Assembly: GCA_965224275.1 (NCBI GenBank)
Contig: CBDCYR010000011.1
Span: forward strand, 620,001 to 684,000
DNA: 64,000 bases
Direction of reading: 5' to 3'
Origin: CAUZWH01 sp965224275
GTDB taxonomy: Bacteria; Pseudomonadota; Alphaproteobacteria; SHVV01
Position 1 is the first letter of the stretch. Every line of letters starts with the position of its first letter. The position numbers and the translations under genes are program-made. Shown here piece by piece: positions 8,565 to 16,372 of this stretch. The notes below the pieces were generated by a model, which was given only the letters and a program-made list of their open reading frames with translations, was not told the origin of the DNA and ran no database searches.

Positions 8565-8711
8565 GGGTTGCTCGGGGCCGGTGGCGTCATCGCGATTGGC
8601 GCGATCACCGCGCTTTGGGTGCCCGGTGGATTCAATCCCTTTGCCTATGTCCTTTGGCCGCCGGTAGAGTTTCTCTATAATCAAACGATCGTCATTCTCC
8701 ACGCGCTATAA
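8565..8711 (+). pseudogene. second M50-like gene, 3' part (disrupted)
   Basis: Continues the frame left at 4635 across the second target-duplication copy: GLLGAGGVIAIGAITALWVPG, then NPFAYVLWPPVEFLYNQTIVIL and a TAA stop at 8709-8711. It aligns in position and hydrophobicity with the last 45 residues of the intact M50 protein at 3376-4071. It ends 11 bases before scpA, so before the insertion this gene sat directly between the M50 protease and scpA. Confidence 0.75.
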
Positions 8712-8722
8712 GGCCGAGGTCC

Positions 8723-9502
8723 GTGGATCAGCAGGAATTCGAGCAAACGCCCACTGTCGTTCCGATCGACGGGGAGGCCTTGGTGGTCGATCTCGATGGC
8801 TATGAAGGGCCGTTGGACGTCCTGCTGACTCTCGCGCGGAATCAAAAAGTTGACGTTACGAAGATTTCGATACTGGATTTAGCGGAGCAATATCTCGCGT
8901 TCATCTCCGAAGCCCGTCGCATTCGCCTTGAGATCGCGGCCGACTACCTGGTGATGGCAGCCTGGCTCGCCTATCTCAAATCTCGTCTCTTGTTACCGGA
9001 ACCGGTTGACGACGAACCGAGCGGTGAGGAGTTGGCGGCCGATCTCGCCCAACGACTGCGTCGGTTGGAAGCGGTGCGAAACGCCGGCGAACGTCTGTTT
9101 GAGAGAAATCTACTCGGGCGCGACGTATTCGCGCGCGGGGATCCGGAAGGGGTGCGCGTGCTGACAACGTCGGTTTTTGACGCTTCGCTGTTTGATCTGC
9201 TTAAAGCCTATGGCCAGCAACAAACGCGCGAACGAGCTGCCCCACTGAGCATTCGTCCGCGGGTGGTGCACACGATTGATCAGGCGTTGCGGCGGCTTAG
9301 CCGTCTCATCGGGACGGTTCCGGACTGGCAACAACTCGAAGGCTTTCTTCCGCCCGAACTCGTTGACGGGTTCGAACGCCGATCGGCTGTTGCATCGACA
9401 TTCTCGGCGAGCCTGGAGTTGGCGCGCCAGGGCGAAGTCGAAATCCAACAACGAAAGGCATTCGGCCCGATCTATCTACGCAAGGTATCGCGTGGTTCAT
9501 GA
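8723..9502 (+). CDS. scpA: segregation and condensation protein A
   Basis: The kleisin subunit of the Smc-ScpAB condensin complex, which organizes newly replicated chromosomes. At 259 residues it has the typical N-terminal motif LVVDLDGYEGPLDVLLTLAR, the SRLLLPEP segment, and a C-terminal winged-helix region. The start is GTG 8723. The stop overlaps the scpB start (ATGA), the standard scpAB arrangement. The IS21/IS110 block upstream separates it from the nagZ-M50 operon, so it may depend on readthrough or a promoter within the IS remnant. Confidence 0.95.
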   Translation: MDQQEFEQTPTVVPIDGEALVVDLDGYEGPLDVLLTLARNQKVDVTKISILDLAEQYLAFISEARRIRLEIAADYLVMAAWLAYLKSRLLLPEPVDDEPSGEELAADLAQRLRRLEAVRNAGERLFERNLLGRDVFARGDPEGVRVLTTSVFDASLFDLLKAYGQQQTRERAAPLSIRPRVVHTIDQALRRLSRLIGTVPDWQQLEGFLPPELVDGFERRSAVASTFSASLELARQGEVEIQQRKAFGPIYLRKVSRGS

Positions 9503-10155
9503 GTGGACTGAGTGGACCCGAGCCGCTCAAGGAAGCGGACGTCGATTATCAAAATCAAGTTCGAATGGTCGAAGCATTGTTATTTGCTGCGGCCGAACCG
9601 CTCGACGAAGCGACGCTGACGTCACGTCTGCCGCAAGACGCCCCGCTCGAAAAACTCCTGGCCACGTTGCGACAGAGCTATGCGCCGCGCGGTGTGAACC
9701 TCGTCAAGGTCGCGGATCGATGGGCGTTTCGAACCGCGCCTGATCTCGCATTCCTAATGGAGAAGGAGCGCCAAGTTTCGCGCCGGCTTTCCAAAGCAAG
9801 CCTCGAAACGCTCGCCATCGTGGCCTACCACCAGCCGGTAACTCGAGCCGAGATCGAGGATATCCGGGGCGTCTCGGTCAATCGCGGTACCCTGGACTTA
9901 CTGATGGAAGCCGGATGGGTGCGGATGATGGGCCGCCGCCGCAGCCCTGGTCGCCCGATTACATATGGAACAACAGACGGTTTTCTTGAGCACTTCGGAC
10001 TTCCTGCAATTGGCGATCTTCCGGGCATGGATGAACTGAAGGCAACGGGCCTGGTTGAGGGCGAAACCACCCTGCCGCTATTCCCCCAAGAAGCGGACAA
10101 TGGCGAAATCGGCGAAACCGGCGAAACCGGCGAGGCCGACGAAACGGTGGACTAG
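9499..10155 (+). CDS. scpB: segregation and condensation protein B
   Basis: A 218-residue winged-helix protein that pairs with ScpA and Smc. Characteristic segments are RMVEALLFAAAEPLDEATL, VSRRLSKASLETLAIVAYHQ and RGVSVNRGTLDLLMEAGWV. The ATG at 9499 overlaps the scpA stop by 4 bases. The C-terminus ends in a short acidic GEIGETGETGEADET tract, a small local repeat. Normal length. Confidence 0.95.
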   Translation: MSGLSGPEPLKEADVDYQNQVRMVEALLFAAAEPLDEATLTSRLPQDAPLEKLLATLRQSYAPRGVNLVKVADRWAFRTAPDLAFLMEKERQVSRRLSKASLETLAIVAYHQPVTRAEIEDIRGVSVNRGTLDLLMEAGWVRMMGRRRSPGRPITYGTTDGFLEHFGLPAIGDLPGMDELKATGLVEGETTLPLFPQEADNGEIGETGETGEADETVD

Positions 10156-10232
10156 CGGTCCCCCTGGCGACTTAATCTCGATCAAACTGATGGGAGAAAT
10201 AGAACCTACTTTTGCGGGAGTAGGTGACGCGG

Positions 10233-10261
10233 TTGACAATTATTCGCAGTTTGATTATACA
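10233..10261 (+). promoter_or_regulatory. sigma-70-type promoter of the iron transporter operon
   Basis: TTGACA (10233-10238), 17 bases, TATACA (10256-10261): consensus -35 and near-consensus -10. It sits directly upstream of a Fur-like palindrome and the solute-binding protein gene. Confidence 0.7.
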
Positions 10262-10263
10262 CG

Positions 10264-10282
10264 CGAATGATAATCATTCTCA
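10264..10282. promoter_or_regulatory. Fur-type iron box
   Basis: GCGAATGATAATCATTCTC is a near-perfect palindrome (GAATGAT-A-ATCATTC core) close to the classical Fur consensus. It begins 3 bases after the -10 hexamer, so a bound repressor would cover the start of transcription. This predicts iron-repressed expression. Alphaproteobacteria may use Fur/Mur or Irr, so the protein involved is inferred. Confidence 0.7.
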
Positions 10283-10295
10283 ATTAAGGATCTCG

Positions 10296-11339
10296 GTGGT
10301 GCTGCGAAATCTGTGGTCGACGAGCCCCGCACTGTCTTTTGTTCTATCGCTCGTTGTATCGCTGGGACTACTCATTCCCGATGCGCATGCGGCTGACGAA
10401 CTCAATATCTACTCCTATCGTCAGTCATTCCTGACCAAGCCCTTTATTGAGAGATTTGAGCGCGAGACCGGCGTTTCGGTTAATGCCGTGTTCATCCGCA
10501 AGGGAATGCTTCAACGTCTGAAATCGGAGGGCATGAGCAGCCCGGCAGATCTAGTGATGACGGCGGATATTGCCCGTTTACAGGCGCTGGCCGACGCAAA
10601 CTTGCTTCAGTCGATTAAGTCGGACGTTCTCGATCGAAATATTCCGTCTCAGTTTCACGGCGGTGACGGTCTTTGGTACGGCCTCACAACTCGCGCCCGG
10701 GTCATCTATGCGTCGAAGGAACGGGTTAAGAACGGCGACATCAAAACGTATGAAGACCTCGCCGATCCCCGCTGGCGCAGCCGGGTCTGCACGCGCTCCG
10801 GATATCACATCTATCAGTTGTCGCTCTTGGCTTCGATCATCGCAAACACGAGCGAGCGCGCAGCAGAGGAATGGCTGCGTGGCGTCAAAGCGAACCTAGC
10901 GCGCAAGCCACAAGGTAATGATCGCGCTCAGGTTAAGGCGATTAGGGAGGGCGTTTGCGATGTCGCCCTCGGCAATACCTACTATATGGGTAAAATGCGC
11001 AATGATCCGAAGCAGCGCGAATGGGCTGATGCTGCCTATATCGTGTTTCCCAATCAAGGCGACCGCGGCACCCATGTGAACATAAGCGGCGTTGCGGTGA
11101 CCAAAGCGGCGAAGAACAAAGCCACCGCAATTCGGTTTGCCGAGTTCCTTAGTTCGGAGGCAGCCCAGGAACTTTATGCGAAGCAGAATTTCGAGTACCC
11201 GGTAAAAGTGGGTGTTCCCTGGCATCCCGAGGTTATGTCCTGGGGCCGGTTTGAGCCCGACGTGAAGAGACTTGCCGAGGTTGCCAAATTAACTGGAGTT
11301 GCCGTGAAGGTCGTTGATCGGGTTCGCTACGACGAGTAG
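10296..11339 (+). CDS. Fe(3+) ABC transporter, periplasmic binding protein
   Basis: FbpA/FutA-type binding protein. I place the start at GTG 10296 or GTG 10299, behind AAGGA; the frame upstream to 10224 includes the promoter and Fur box and is unlikely to be translated. A signal peptide (LSFVLSLVVSLGLLIP, cleavage after DAHA) is followed by the mature start ADELNIYSYRQSF. Later segments GDGLWYGLTTRARVIYASKE, NTYYMGKM and NISGVAVTKAAKN fit the iron-binding family. The permease and ATPase follow on the same strand. Confidence 0.88.
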   Translation: MVLRNLWSTSPALSFVLSLVVSLGLLIPDAHAADELNIYSYRQSFLTKPFIERFERETGVSVNAVFIRKGMLQRLKSEGMSSPADLVMTADIARLQALADANLLQSIKSDVLDRNIPSQFHGGDGLWYGLTTRARVIYASKERVKNGDIKTYEDLADPRWRSRVCTRSGYHIYQLSLLASIIANTSERAAEEWLRGVKANLARKPQGNDRAQVKAIREGVCDVALGNTYYMGKMRNDPKQREWADAAYIVFPNQGDRGTHVNISGVAVTKAAKNKATAIRFAEFLSSEAAQELYAKQNFEYPVKVGVPWHPEVMSWGRFEPDVKRLAEVAKLTGVAVKVVDRVRYDE

Positions 11340-11364
11340 CGACTGAGCAGGGACGGGAGGGCCG

Positions 11365-11386
11365 GGGCTCGCGAATTCGCGGGCCC
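11365..11386 (+). promoter_or_regulatory. intercistronic hairpin after the binding-protein gene
   Basis: An inverted repeat centred on GAATTC (arms GGGCTCGCGAA and TTCGCGGGCCC, one wobble) lies 25 bases after the stop. There is no T-run, so it is more likely an mRNA-stabilizing or partial attenuation structure, as often seen where the binding protein is made in excess over the permease. Confidence 0.45.
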
Positions 11387-11538
11387 ATCTGTTTGTTCGG
11401 TGCATGAGCGTCAATCTCCTGGGAGGCAGTCAGGTGAGGGCCAATCGATCTCTCGACACGGGTTCGTACGCTCGTCGCGGCAGTTGCCGAACCGGAATTC
11501 CCCTGGCTCGTTTGGCTGTGTGAGTTGAGGAAGCAGTT

Positions 11539-13239
11539 TTGTCGACGGGTGATACTTCTTTAGGCGCTGGCCAGCCGGTCGTTCTTGGCGCGCGAGTCCG
11601 GTTCGATGGTTGGACAATAGGCCCTTATCTGGCCGTAGCCATAGTCGCTTTACCGATTGTTACAGTGGTCGGTGTCGCGTTCTTTCCCGAAGACGAAAAC
11701 GTTTGGCTGCACCTGCTGTCGACCGTGTTGCCGGTGTATGCGTGGAACACACTGCTACTGATACTTGGTGTGGGAATTGGCGTTTGCGTAATTGGCATTG
11801 GCACCGCCTGGCTGGTGACGATGTGCCGAGTTCCTGGTCGGCACATCCTCGAATGGGCGCTCCTGCTCCCGCTGGCGATGCCGGCCTATGTGATTGCTTA
11901 TGTTTACACCGATCTTCTTGAATTTGCCGGGCCGCTTCAGGCCTTCTTGCGCGGCGTATTTGGTTGGCACAGCGCACGCGACTACTGGTTCCCGGAAATC
12001 CGTAGCATGGGCGGCGCGATCGCGATGTTCTCGCTAGTGCTGTACCCCTATGTCTACCTGCTCTCACGTGCCGCTTTCGTAGAGCAATCGGTGGGGCAAC
12101 TCGAGGTCAGCAGAACGCTCGGGCGAGGAGCCTGGCAAACATTTTACTCCGTCGCGCTGCCGCTGGCGCGGCCCTCGATCGTTATTGGCCTCACGTTGGC
12201 GCTGATGGAGGTGCTGAACGATCTTGGGACAGTCGAGTTCTTTGCGGTTAACACGTTCACGCGCGGGATTTTCAATGTCTGGTTCGGGATGAACAATGTC
12301 TCGGGCGCAGCACAGATCGCAACGGTGCTGCTGATCGTCGTGCTGGCGATCCTGGCTGTCGAGCATCACTCGCGACGCAATCAGCGGTTCAGGGCGTCTT
12401 ACGCGACCTATCACGATCTTCCGTCCTACCCACTCAGTCGCACGCAAGCGATCTTCGCTCTTCTAGCTTGCGCAACACCGCTAGCACTGGGGTTCATATT
12501 GCCCGGGTCGGTTCTTGCGGCCTACGCGATCGAGTACTACGCCGAGTCTTTGGCGGCGAACTATTGGCAATTTGTGGGCAATAGCCTTGGTCTCTCGCTC
12601 GCCGCGGCGGCACTTACCGTTGTGCTCGCGATATTTCTCTCTTATGCCCGTCGCCTGCGGCGAGATCCGATACTCAACGGTGCGATTCGACTCGCGGTCG
12701 TCGGCTATGCCGTACCCGGTGCGGTGCTCGCGATCGGCGTGCTCATTCCGTTTGGTTGGCTCGACAATGGCGTAGATGGTCTCATGAGAGGACAGTTCGG
12801 CATCTCAACGGGGTTGATACTGAGCGGAACACTGTTTGCCGCCTTGTTCGCCTACGTCGTCCGTTTTCTGGCGGTTGCCTACGGAACCCTCGACGCCAGC
12901 TTTGCGAAGGTATCGGTATCGATGGATCAGGCCGCCCGTGCCCTCGGTGCCAGCCCCAGACGGACATTGTTACGCGTTCACCTGCCGCTCGTTGGCGCCA
13001 GCACGATATCGGCAGGATTGTTGGTTTTCGTCGACGGAATGAAAGAGTTGCCGATGACCCTTATCCTGCGGCCGTTTAATTTTGATACCCTGGCCACCCA
13101 CGTATTCGAATATGCCGGCGATGAACAGCTCGAGCCTTCTGCGCTAGCGGCGCTAACCATTGTGGCGGCAGGAATAATACCGGTGATTATTCTAAGCCGG
13201 GTGATCCGTGGTTCGCGCCCCGGTTCGTCGGCGTCATAG
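11539..13239 (+). CDS. Fe(3+) ABC transporter, fused permease
   Basis: A 566-residue inner-membrane protein with about twelve membrane helices in two tandem binding-protein-dependent transport domains. Each half has the cytoplasmic EAA loop: LEVSRTLGRGAWQTFYSVALP near residue 190, and MDQAARALGASPRRTLLRVHLP near 470. This FbpB/SfuB layout matches the iron binding protein upstream and the ATPase downstream. The start is TTG 11539 behind GAGGAAG. The preceding 200 bases contain only the hairpin at 11365. Confidence 0.9.
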   Translation: MSTGDTSLGAGQPVVLGARVRFDGWTIGPYLAVAIVALPIVTVVGVAFFPEDENVWLHLLSTVLPVYAWNTLLLILGVGIGVCVIGIGTAWLVTMCRVPGRHILEWALLLPLAMPAYVIAYVYTDLLEFAGPLQAFLRGVFGWHSARDYWFPEIRSMGGAIAMFSLVLYPYVYLLSRAAFVEQSVGQLEVSRTLGRGAWQTFYSVALPLARPSIVIGLTLALMEVLNDLGTVEFFAVNTFTRGIFNVWFGMNNVSGAAQIATVLLIVVLAILAVEHHSRRNQRFRASYATYHDLPSYPLSRTQAIFALLACATPLALGFILPGSVLAAYAIEYYAESLAANYWQFVGNSLGLSLAAAALTVVLAIFLSYARRLRRDPILNGAIRLAVVGYAVPGAVLAIGVLIPFGWLDNGVDGLMRGQFGISTGLILSGTLFAALFAYVVRFLAVAYGTLDASFAKVSVSMDQAARALGASPRRTLLRVHLPLVGASTISAGLLVFVDGMKELPMTLILRPFNFDTLATHVFEYAGDEQLEPSALAALTIVAAGIIPVIILSRVIRGSRPGSSAS

Positions 13240-13267
13240 AACCGACCAGACTGACTCGGGATTGACC

Positions 13268-13445
13268 TAGTGGAAGGAATCCAACATATGGTACCCATAC
13301 GATCGCGAATCCCGGTAGCTCGGTAGGAGGAAGCCCGCAGGCGATACTTGCGCATCGTCGAGGGGTTTCGACGCGTCGAGGGGCCGGGACGCACGACCCG
13401 GAAAGCCGTCGTATGGGGACCATTATGTTGGATTTCTTCCACTAA
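13268..13445. mobile_element. short inverted-repeat element (MITE-like), complete copy
   Basis: About 178 bp with 35-bp imperfect inverted arms. The left begins TAGTGGAAGGAATCCAAC and ends ACCCATACGA; the right is its complement, ending in CTTCCACTA. Both ends show a TA that could be the target dinucleotide. It has no coding capacity and lies between the permease and ATPase genes. A half copy is at 19,211-19,245. It looks like a nonautonomous element mobilized by an IS elsewhere; the stem could also act as a terminator or processing site. Confidence 0.65.
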
Positions 13446-13472
13446 CTTCGTCATGGGTCCATCAACCTCGCG

Positions 13473-14573
13473 ATGACCGGTCTTGTCCTTAAAGATGTGA
13501 CTCACGTTTACGACGGCGTCACCGTCGTCGATTCGGTCAGTCTTGAGGTTGTCGAGGGCGAGATCCAATGCCTCGTCGGCCCGTCCGGGTGTGGTAAATC
13601 GACAACGTTGCGCGTCGCCGCGGGTTTGGAGCCGCTACAGCAGGGGCGGGTTGTCATCGACGATGTCGTGGTTGCCTCGCCACAGCAATCGCTACCACCG
13701 GAAAATCGACGCGTTGGTCTGGTATTTCAGGATTATGCGTTGTTTCCGCATTTGTCGGTCATCGGCAACGTTTCGTTTGGTCTCGCCGGTCAGCCCAAGT
13801 CCTCTCAGGAGAAGCTCGCTGCCGAAACGCTCGAACAAGTTCGATTGGTCGAGCAAGCATCGATGTATCCGCACACCTTGTCCGGCGGCCAGCAGCAGCG
13901 CGTTGCTCTCGCGCGCGCCCTGGCGCCGCGGCCTTTTGTGATGCTGCTGGACGAGCCATTCTCAAACCTGGATTTCAGACTCCGTCGGCAGGTTTGGGAG
14001 GATACGTTGGGTGTGCTGCGGCGCGCGGGTACGCCGACCTTGTTAGTGACCCACGATCCGCACGAAGCGATGAAAATGGCGGATCGAGTCGCGGTAATGG
14101 AGTTCGGGCGCATTCTTCAGGTCGGTACGCCGGGCGAAATTTATGGCCAACCGCAAACCGCGTCGATTGCCCGCTTTTTCGGAGAAACGACAACGATGCA
14201 TGGGCGGGTCCGGAACCGGTCCGTGGCAACGCCGTTGATAGATATTCCTGTCGAGGGCTTTGAAGATGGCTGCGCTGTCGAGGTCGTGATCCGACCGGAG
14301 GCCCTGCATCTCAATATTGGCCATGGCGGTCACGAGATTTGCGAGTTCGGTGCTTATGCGGTTGACGCGACGATCGTCAGCTCACGTCATCTGGGTCCTT
14401 ATAGTCTTGTGCATTTCAGGGTCGGCAACGAAGAAACGGTCCTGGTGGCACGTGCGCCTGGTGTGGTAACGCCAAATCCCGGCGATCAGGTTCGTGTTCA
14501 CCTCGATCGGGGTGGCGCCTACGTATTCCCCGAGGAATCAAGTGGCGACGATGACGTCCTAAGCCGGGTGTGA
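13473..14573 (+). CDS. Fe(3+) ABC transporter, ATP-binding protein
   Basis: A 366-residue ATPase of the FbpC/PotA group. The Walker A is GPSGCGKST (near residue 37), the Q-loop VFQDYALFPHLSV, the signature LSGGQQQRVALARAL, the Walker B FVMLLDEPFSNLD, and the H-loop VTHDPHEAMKMAD. A C-terminal TOBE-like domain follows from about residue 245. It completes the Fur-controlled iron importer, though the MITE-like element now separates it from the permease gene. Confidence 0.92.
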   Translation: MTGLVLKDVTHVYDGVTVVDSVSLEVVEGEIQCLVGPSGCGKSTTLRVAAGLEPLQQGRVVIDDVVVASPQQSLPPENRRVGLVFQDYALFPHLSVIGNVSFGLAGQPKSSQEKLAAETLEQVRLVEQASMYPHTLSGGQQQRVALARALAPRPFVMLLDEPFSNLDFRLRRQVWEDTLGVLRRAGTPTLLVTHDPHEAMKMADRVAVMEFGRILQVGTPGEIYGQPQTASIARFFGETTTMHGRVRNRSVATPLIDIPVEGFEDGCAVEVVIRPEALHLNIGHGGHEICEFGAYAVDATIVSSRHLGPYSLVHFRVGNEETVLVARAPGVVTPNPGDQVRVHLDRGGAYVFPEESSGDDDVLSRV

Positions 14574-14646
14574 TTGCGCCGCCCTAGGGTTTCTGCCATG
14601 ATCGCCGCAACTTCCCGATATCAAACCAAACACCCGGAGATGGGGA

Positions 14647-14874
14647 ATGGGAATTAGTTTCTGGCAGATTCTGATCGTTGCCGCGGTCGTCGTGTTGCTT
14701 TTCGGCCGAGGCAAGATCTCGTCTTTAATGGGCGATGTTGCTCAGGGAATAAAGAGCTTCAAGAAAGGCATGAAGGACGATGAAGAAGTCGCGTCGTCCA
14801 ATCGAGAGGCGCTAAACGCCGCTAACGAAGGCGAAAGCACCGAAGAAAAACGCGATACCGCGGCCGGCGGCTAA
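14647..14874 (+). CDS. tatA: Sec-independent translocase protein TatA
   Basis: A 75-residue pore component of the twin-arginine pathway. One N-terminal membrane helix (FWQILIVAAVVVLLFG) is followed by the FGRGKI hinge, the amphipathic helix (LMGDVAQGIKSFKKGMKDD) and a charged tail. First gene of tatABC. The start is ATG 14647 behind GGAGATGGGGA. Confidence 0.95.
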   Translation: MGISFWQILIVAAVVVLLFGRGKISSLMGDVAQGIKSFKKGMKDDEEVASSNREALNAANEGESTEEKRDTAAGG

Positions 14875-14949
14875 CCCGCTTTCGGATTTCGCTCGAAGAT
14901 CGCGGTTGGCCAGGAAGCCGCTGGCGGTCGCGTTCAAGGCAGGCACCCT

Positions 14950-15417
14950 ATGCTCGATATCGGTTGGACCGAGCTTCTCGCGATTGCGGTGCTGACGATT
15001 ATCGTCGTCGGACCGAAGGACCTGCCAAAGGTTTTGCGAACCATCGGACAGTGGACAGCCAAGGCGCGGTCGATTACGCGCGAGTTCCAAAATAGCCTGG
15101 ACGACATGGTGCGTCAGACCGACCTCGATGAAATTAAGCGCGAGATAGATGCGACCACGTATAACAATATCGGATCCCTCGATAACATCATCGATCCGTC
15201 CGGGACCAAAGAACGTGTGTTTGACTTGCCCGAGACATCGACGTCATCGTCGGAAACCGAAATCATCGAACCCCTCTCCCCATCCGTGGGCGAGGGCAGC
15301 GCGGTCGTAGATGCGGTGCCGCCGCTTGCTGAGAGCAGCACCGGTCCGGAAGAAGCCCGCGCAGACGTGCCTGATCCAGCGGCGGAGGAAGAGCCCCAGC
15401 GCCAAGTCGGATCGTAG
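14950..15417 (+). CDS. tatB: Sec-independent translocase protein TatB
   Basis: A 155-residue substrate-receptor subunit. The N-terminal helix MLDIGWTELLAIAVLTIIVV and the following PKDLPKVLR are typical of TatB. The amphipathic helix runs to about residue 70, and the C-terminal half is acidic and probably disordered. The gene ends 2 bases before tatC, so the two are coupled. Confidence 0.95.
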   Translation: MLDIGWTELLAIAVLTIIVVGPKDLPKVLRTIGQWTAKARSITREFQNSLDDMVRQTDLDEIKREIDATTYNNIGSLDNIIDPSGTKERVFDLPETSTSSSETEIIEPLSPSVGEGSAVVDAVPPLAESSTGPEEARADVPDPAAEEEPQRQVGS

Positions 15418-15419
15418 CC

Positions 15420-16235
15420 GTGGCTGAGCCGGAGGCCGTTTCAACTACCGACGATAGCCCTGACGCCGAGGGCGCCAAAATGCCGCTGCTCGATCATTTG
15501 ATCGAGCTACGCAAGCGACTACTTCACGCTGCGATCGCGTTCGTGATTGCCTTCGCGGCCTGCTATACGGTTGCCGAGCCGATCTACGCATTCCTCGTTC
15601 AGCCACTTGCCGATGTGTATGAGGGCGAGGCCAATCGGCGGATGATCTACACGGCCCTGCACGAGGCCTTTTTTACCTATCTCAAGGTCGCGTTTTTTGG
15701 AGCGGCTTTTGTGTCGTTCCCAATCGTCGCGGGACAGATCTGGATGTTTGTCGCGCCCGGCCTGTACAAAAAAGAGAAGATTGCGTTCCTCCCGTTTCTC
15801 ATCGCCACGCCCGTGCTGTTCATCATGGGCGCAGCGCTGGTCTATTACCTGATCTTCCCGCTGGCCTGGTCGTTTTTTGTAAGCTTCGAAACCCTCGGCG
15901 GCGAGGGCGCTCTGGCCATTCAACTCGAGCCGAAGGTCAACGAATACCTCGCGCTGGTGATGAAATTAATCTTCGCTTTCGGGATCAGTTTTCAACTTCC
16001 GGTGCTTCTAACCCTGATGGCGCGCGCCGGGCTCGTGAGTTCGGCAACGCTCCGCAAAAAAAGAAAATATGCGATTGTGATTACATTCGCGGTTGCGGCA
16101 ATCCTCACCCCGCCGGATGTGATCAGCCAGATCGGTCTCGGCGTTCCGATCCTGCTGCTCTACGAAATCTCCATCCTATGCGTTCGACTGGTTGAGAAGC
16201 GTCGTGCCGAGAATGCCGCGGAAGCTGAGTCCTAG
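15420..16235 (+). CDS. tatC: Sec-independent translocase protein TatC
   Basis: A 271-residue protein with six membrane spans that forms the twin-arginine receptor with TatB. The N-terminal motif MPLLDHLIELRKRLLHA (residues about 21-37) contains the conserved Glu that contacts the signal peptide. VAPGLYKKEK and VLLTLMARAGLVS are further family segments. The start is GTG 15420. The stop codon lies inside the palindrome at 16,232-16,252. Confidence 0.96.
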   Translation: MAEPEAVSTTDDSPDAEGAKMPLLDHLIELRKRLLHAAIAFVIAFAACYTVAEPIYAFLVQPLADVYEGEANRRMIYTALHEAFFTYLKVAFFGAAFVSFPIVAGQIWMFVAPGLYKKEKIAFLPFLIATPVLFIMGAALVYYLIFPLAWSFFVSFETLGGEGALAIQLEPKVNEYLALVMKLIFAFGISFQLPVLLTLMARAGLVSSATLRKKRKYAIVITFAVAAILTPPDVISQIGLGVPILLLYEISILCVRLVEKRRAENAAEAES

Positions 16236-16252
16236 TGGATGAAATCCACTAG
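16232..16252. repeat. perfect palindrome related to the MITE-like ends
   Basis: CTAGTGGAT-GAA-ATCCACTAG, covering the tatC stop codon. It has the TAGTGGAxGAAATCC motif also seen at the right end of the 13,268 element, so it may be a minimal derivative (both tips joined). Without a T-run it is a poor terminator. Confidence 0.5.
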
Positions 16253-16372
16253 GGGCGTTCACTGCTCGGTGGACGTGATGCGGGGCCGGGCGTATATAAA
16301 TCGCGTTTCTATAAAACCGCTCTAGTGGGCGAGCGCAAGCTTCCCCAGGGCCTAACTTGACACTTCCCGCTC

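Noticed and set aside
6946..8667. 573-residue plus-strand frame opposite istA
   Set aside because: His/Arg/Pro-rich shadow; istA on the minus strand is unambiguous and the frame runs through the IS terminal repeats.
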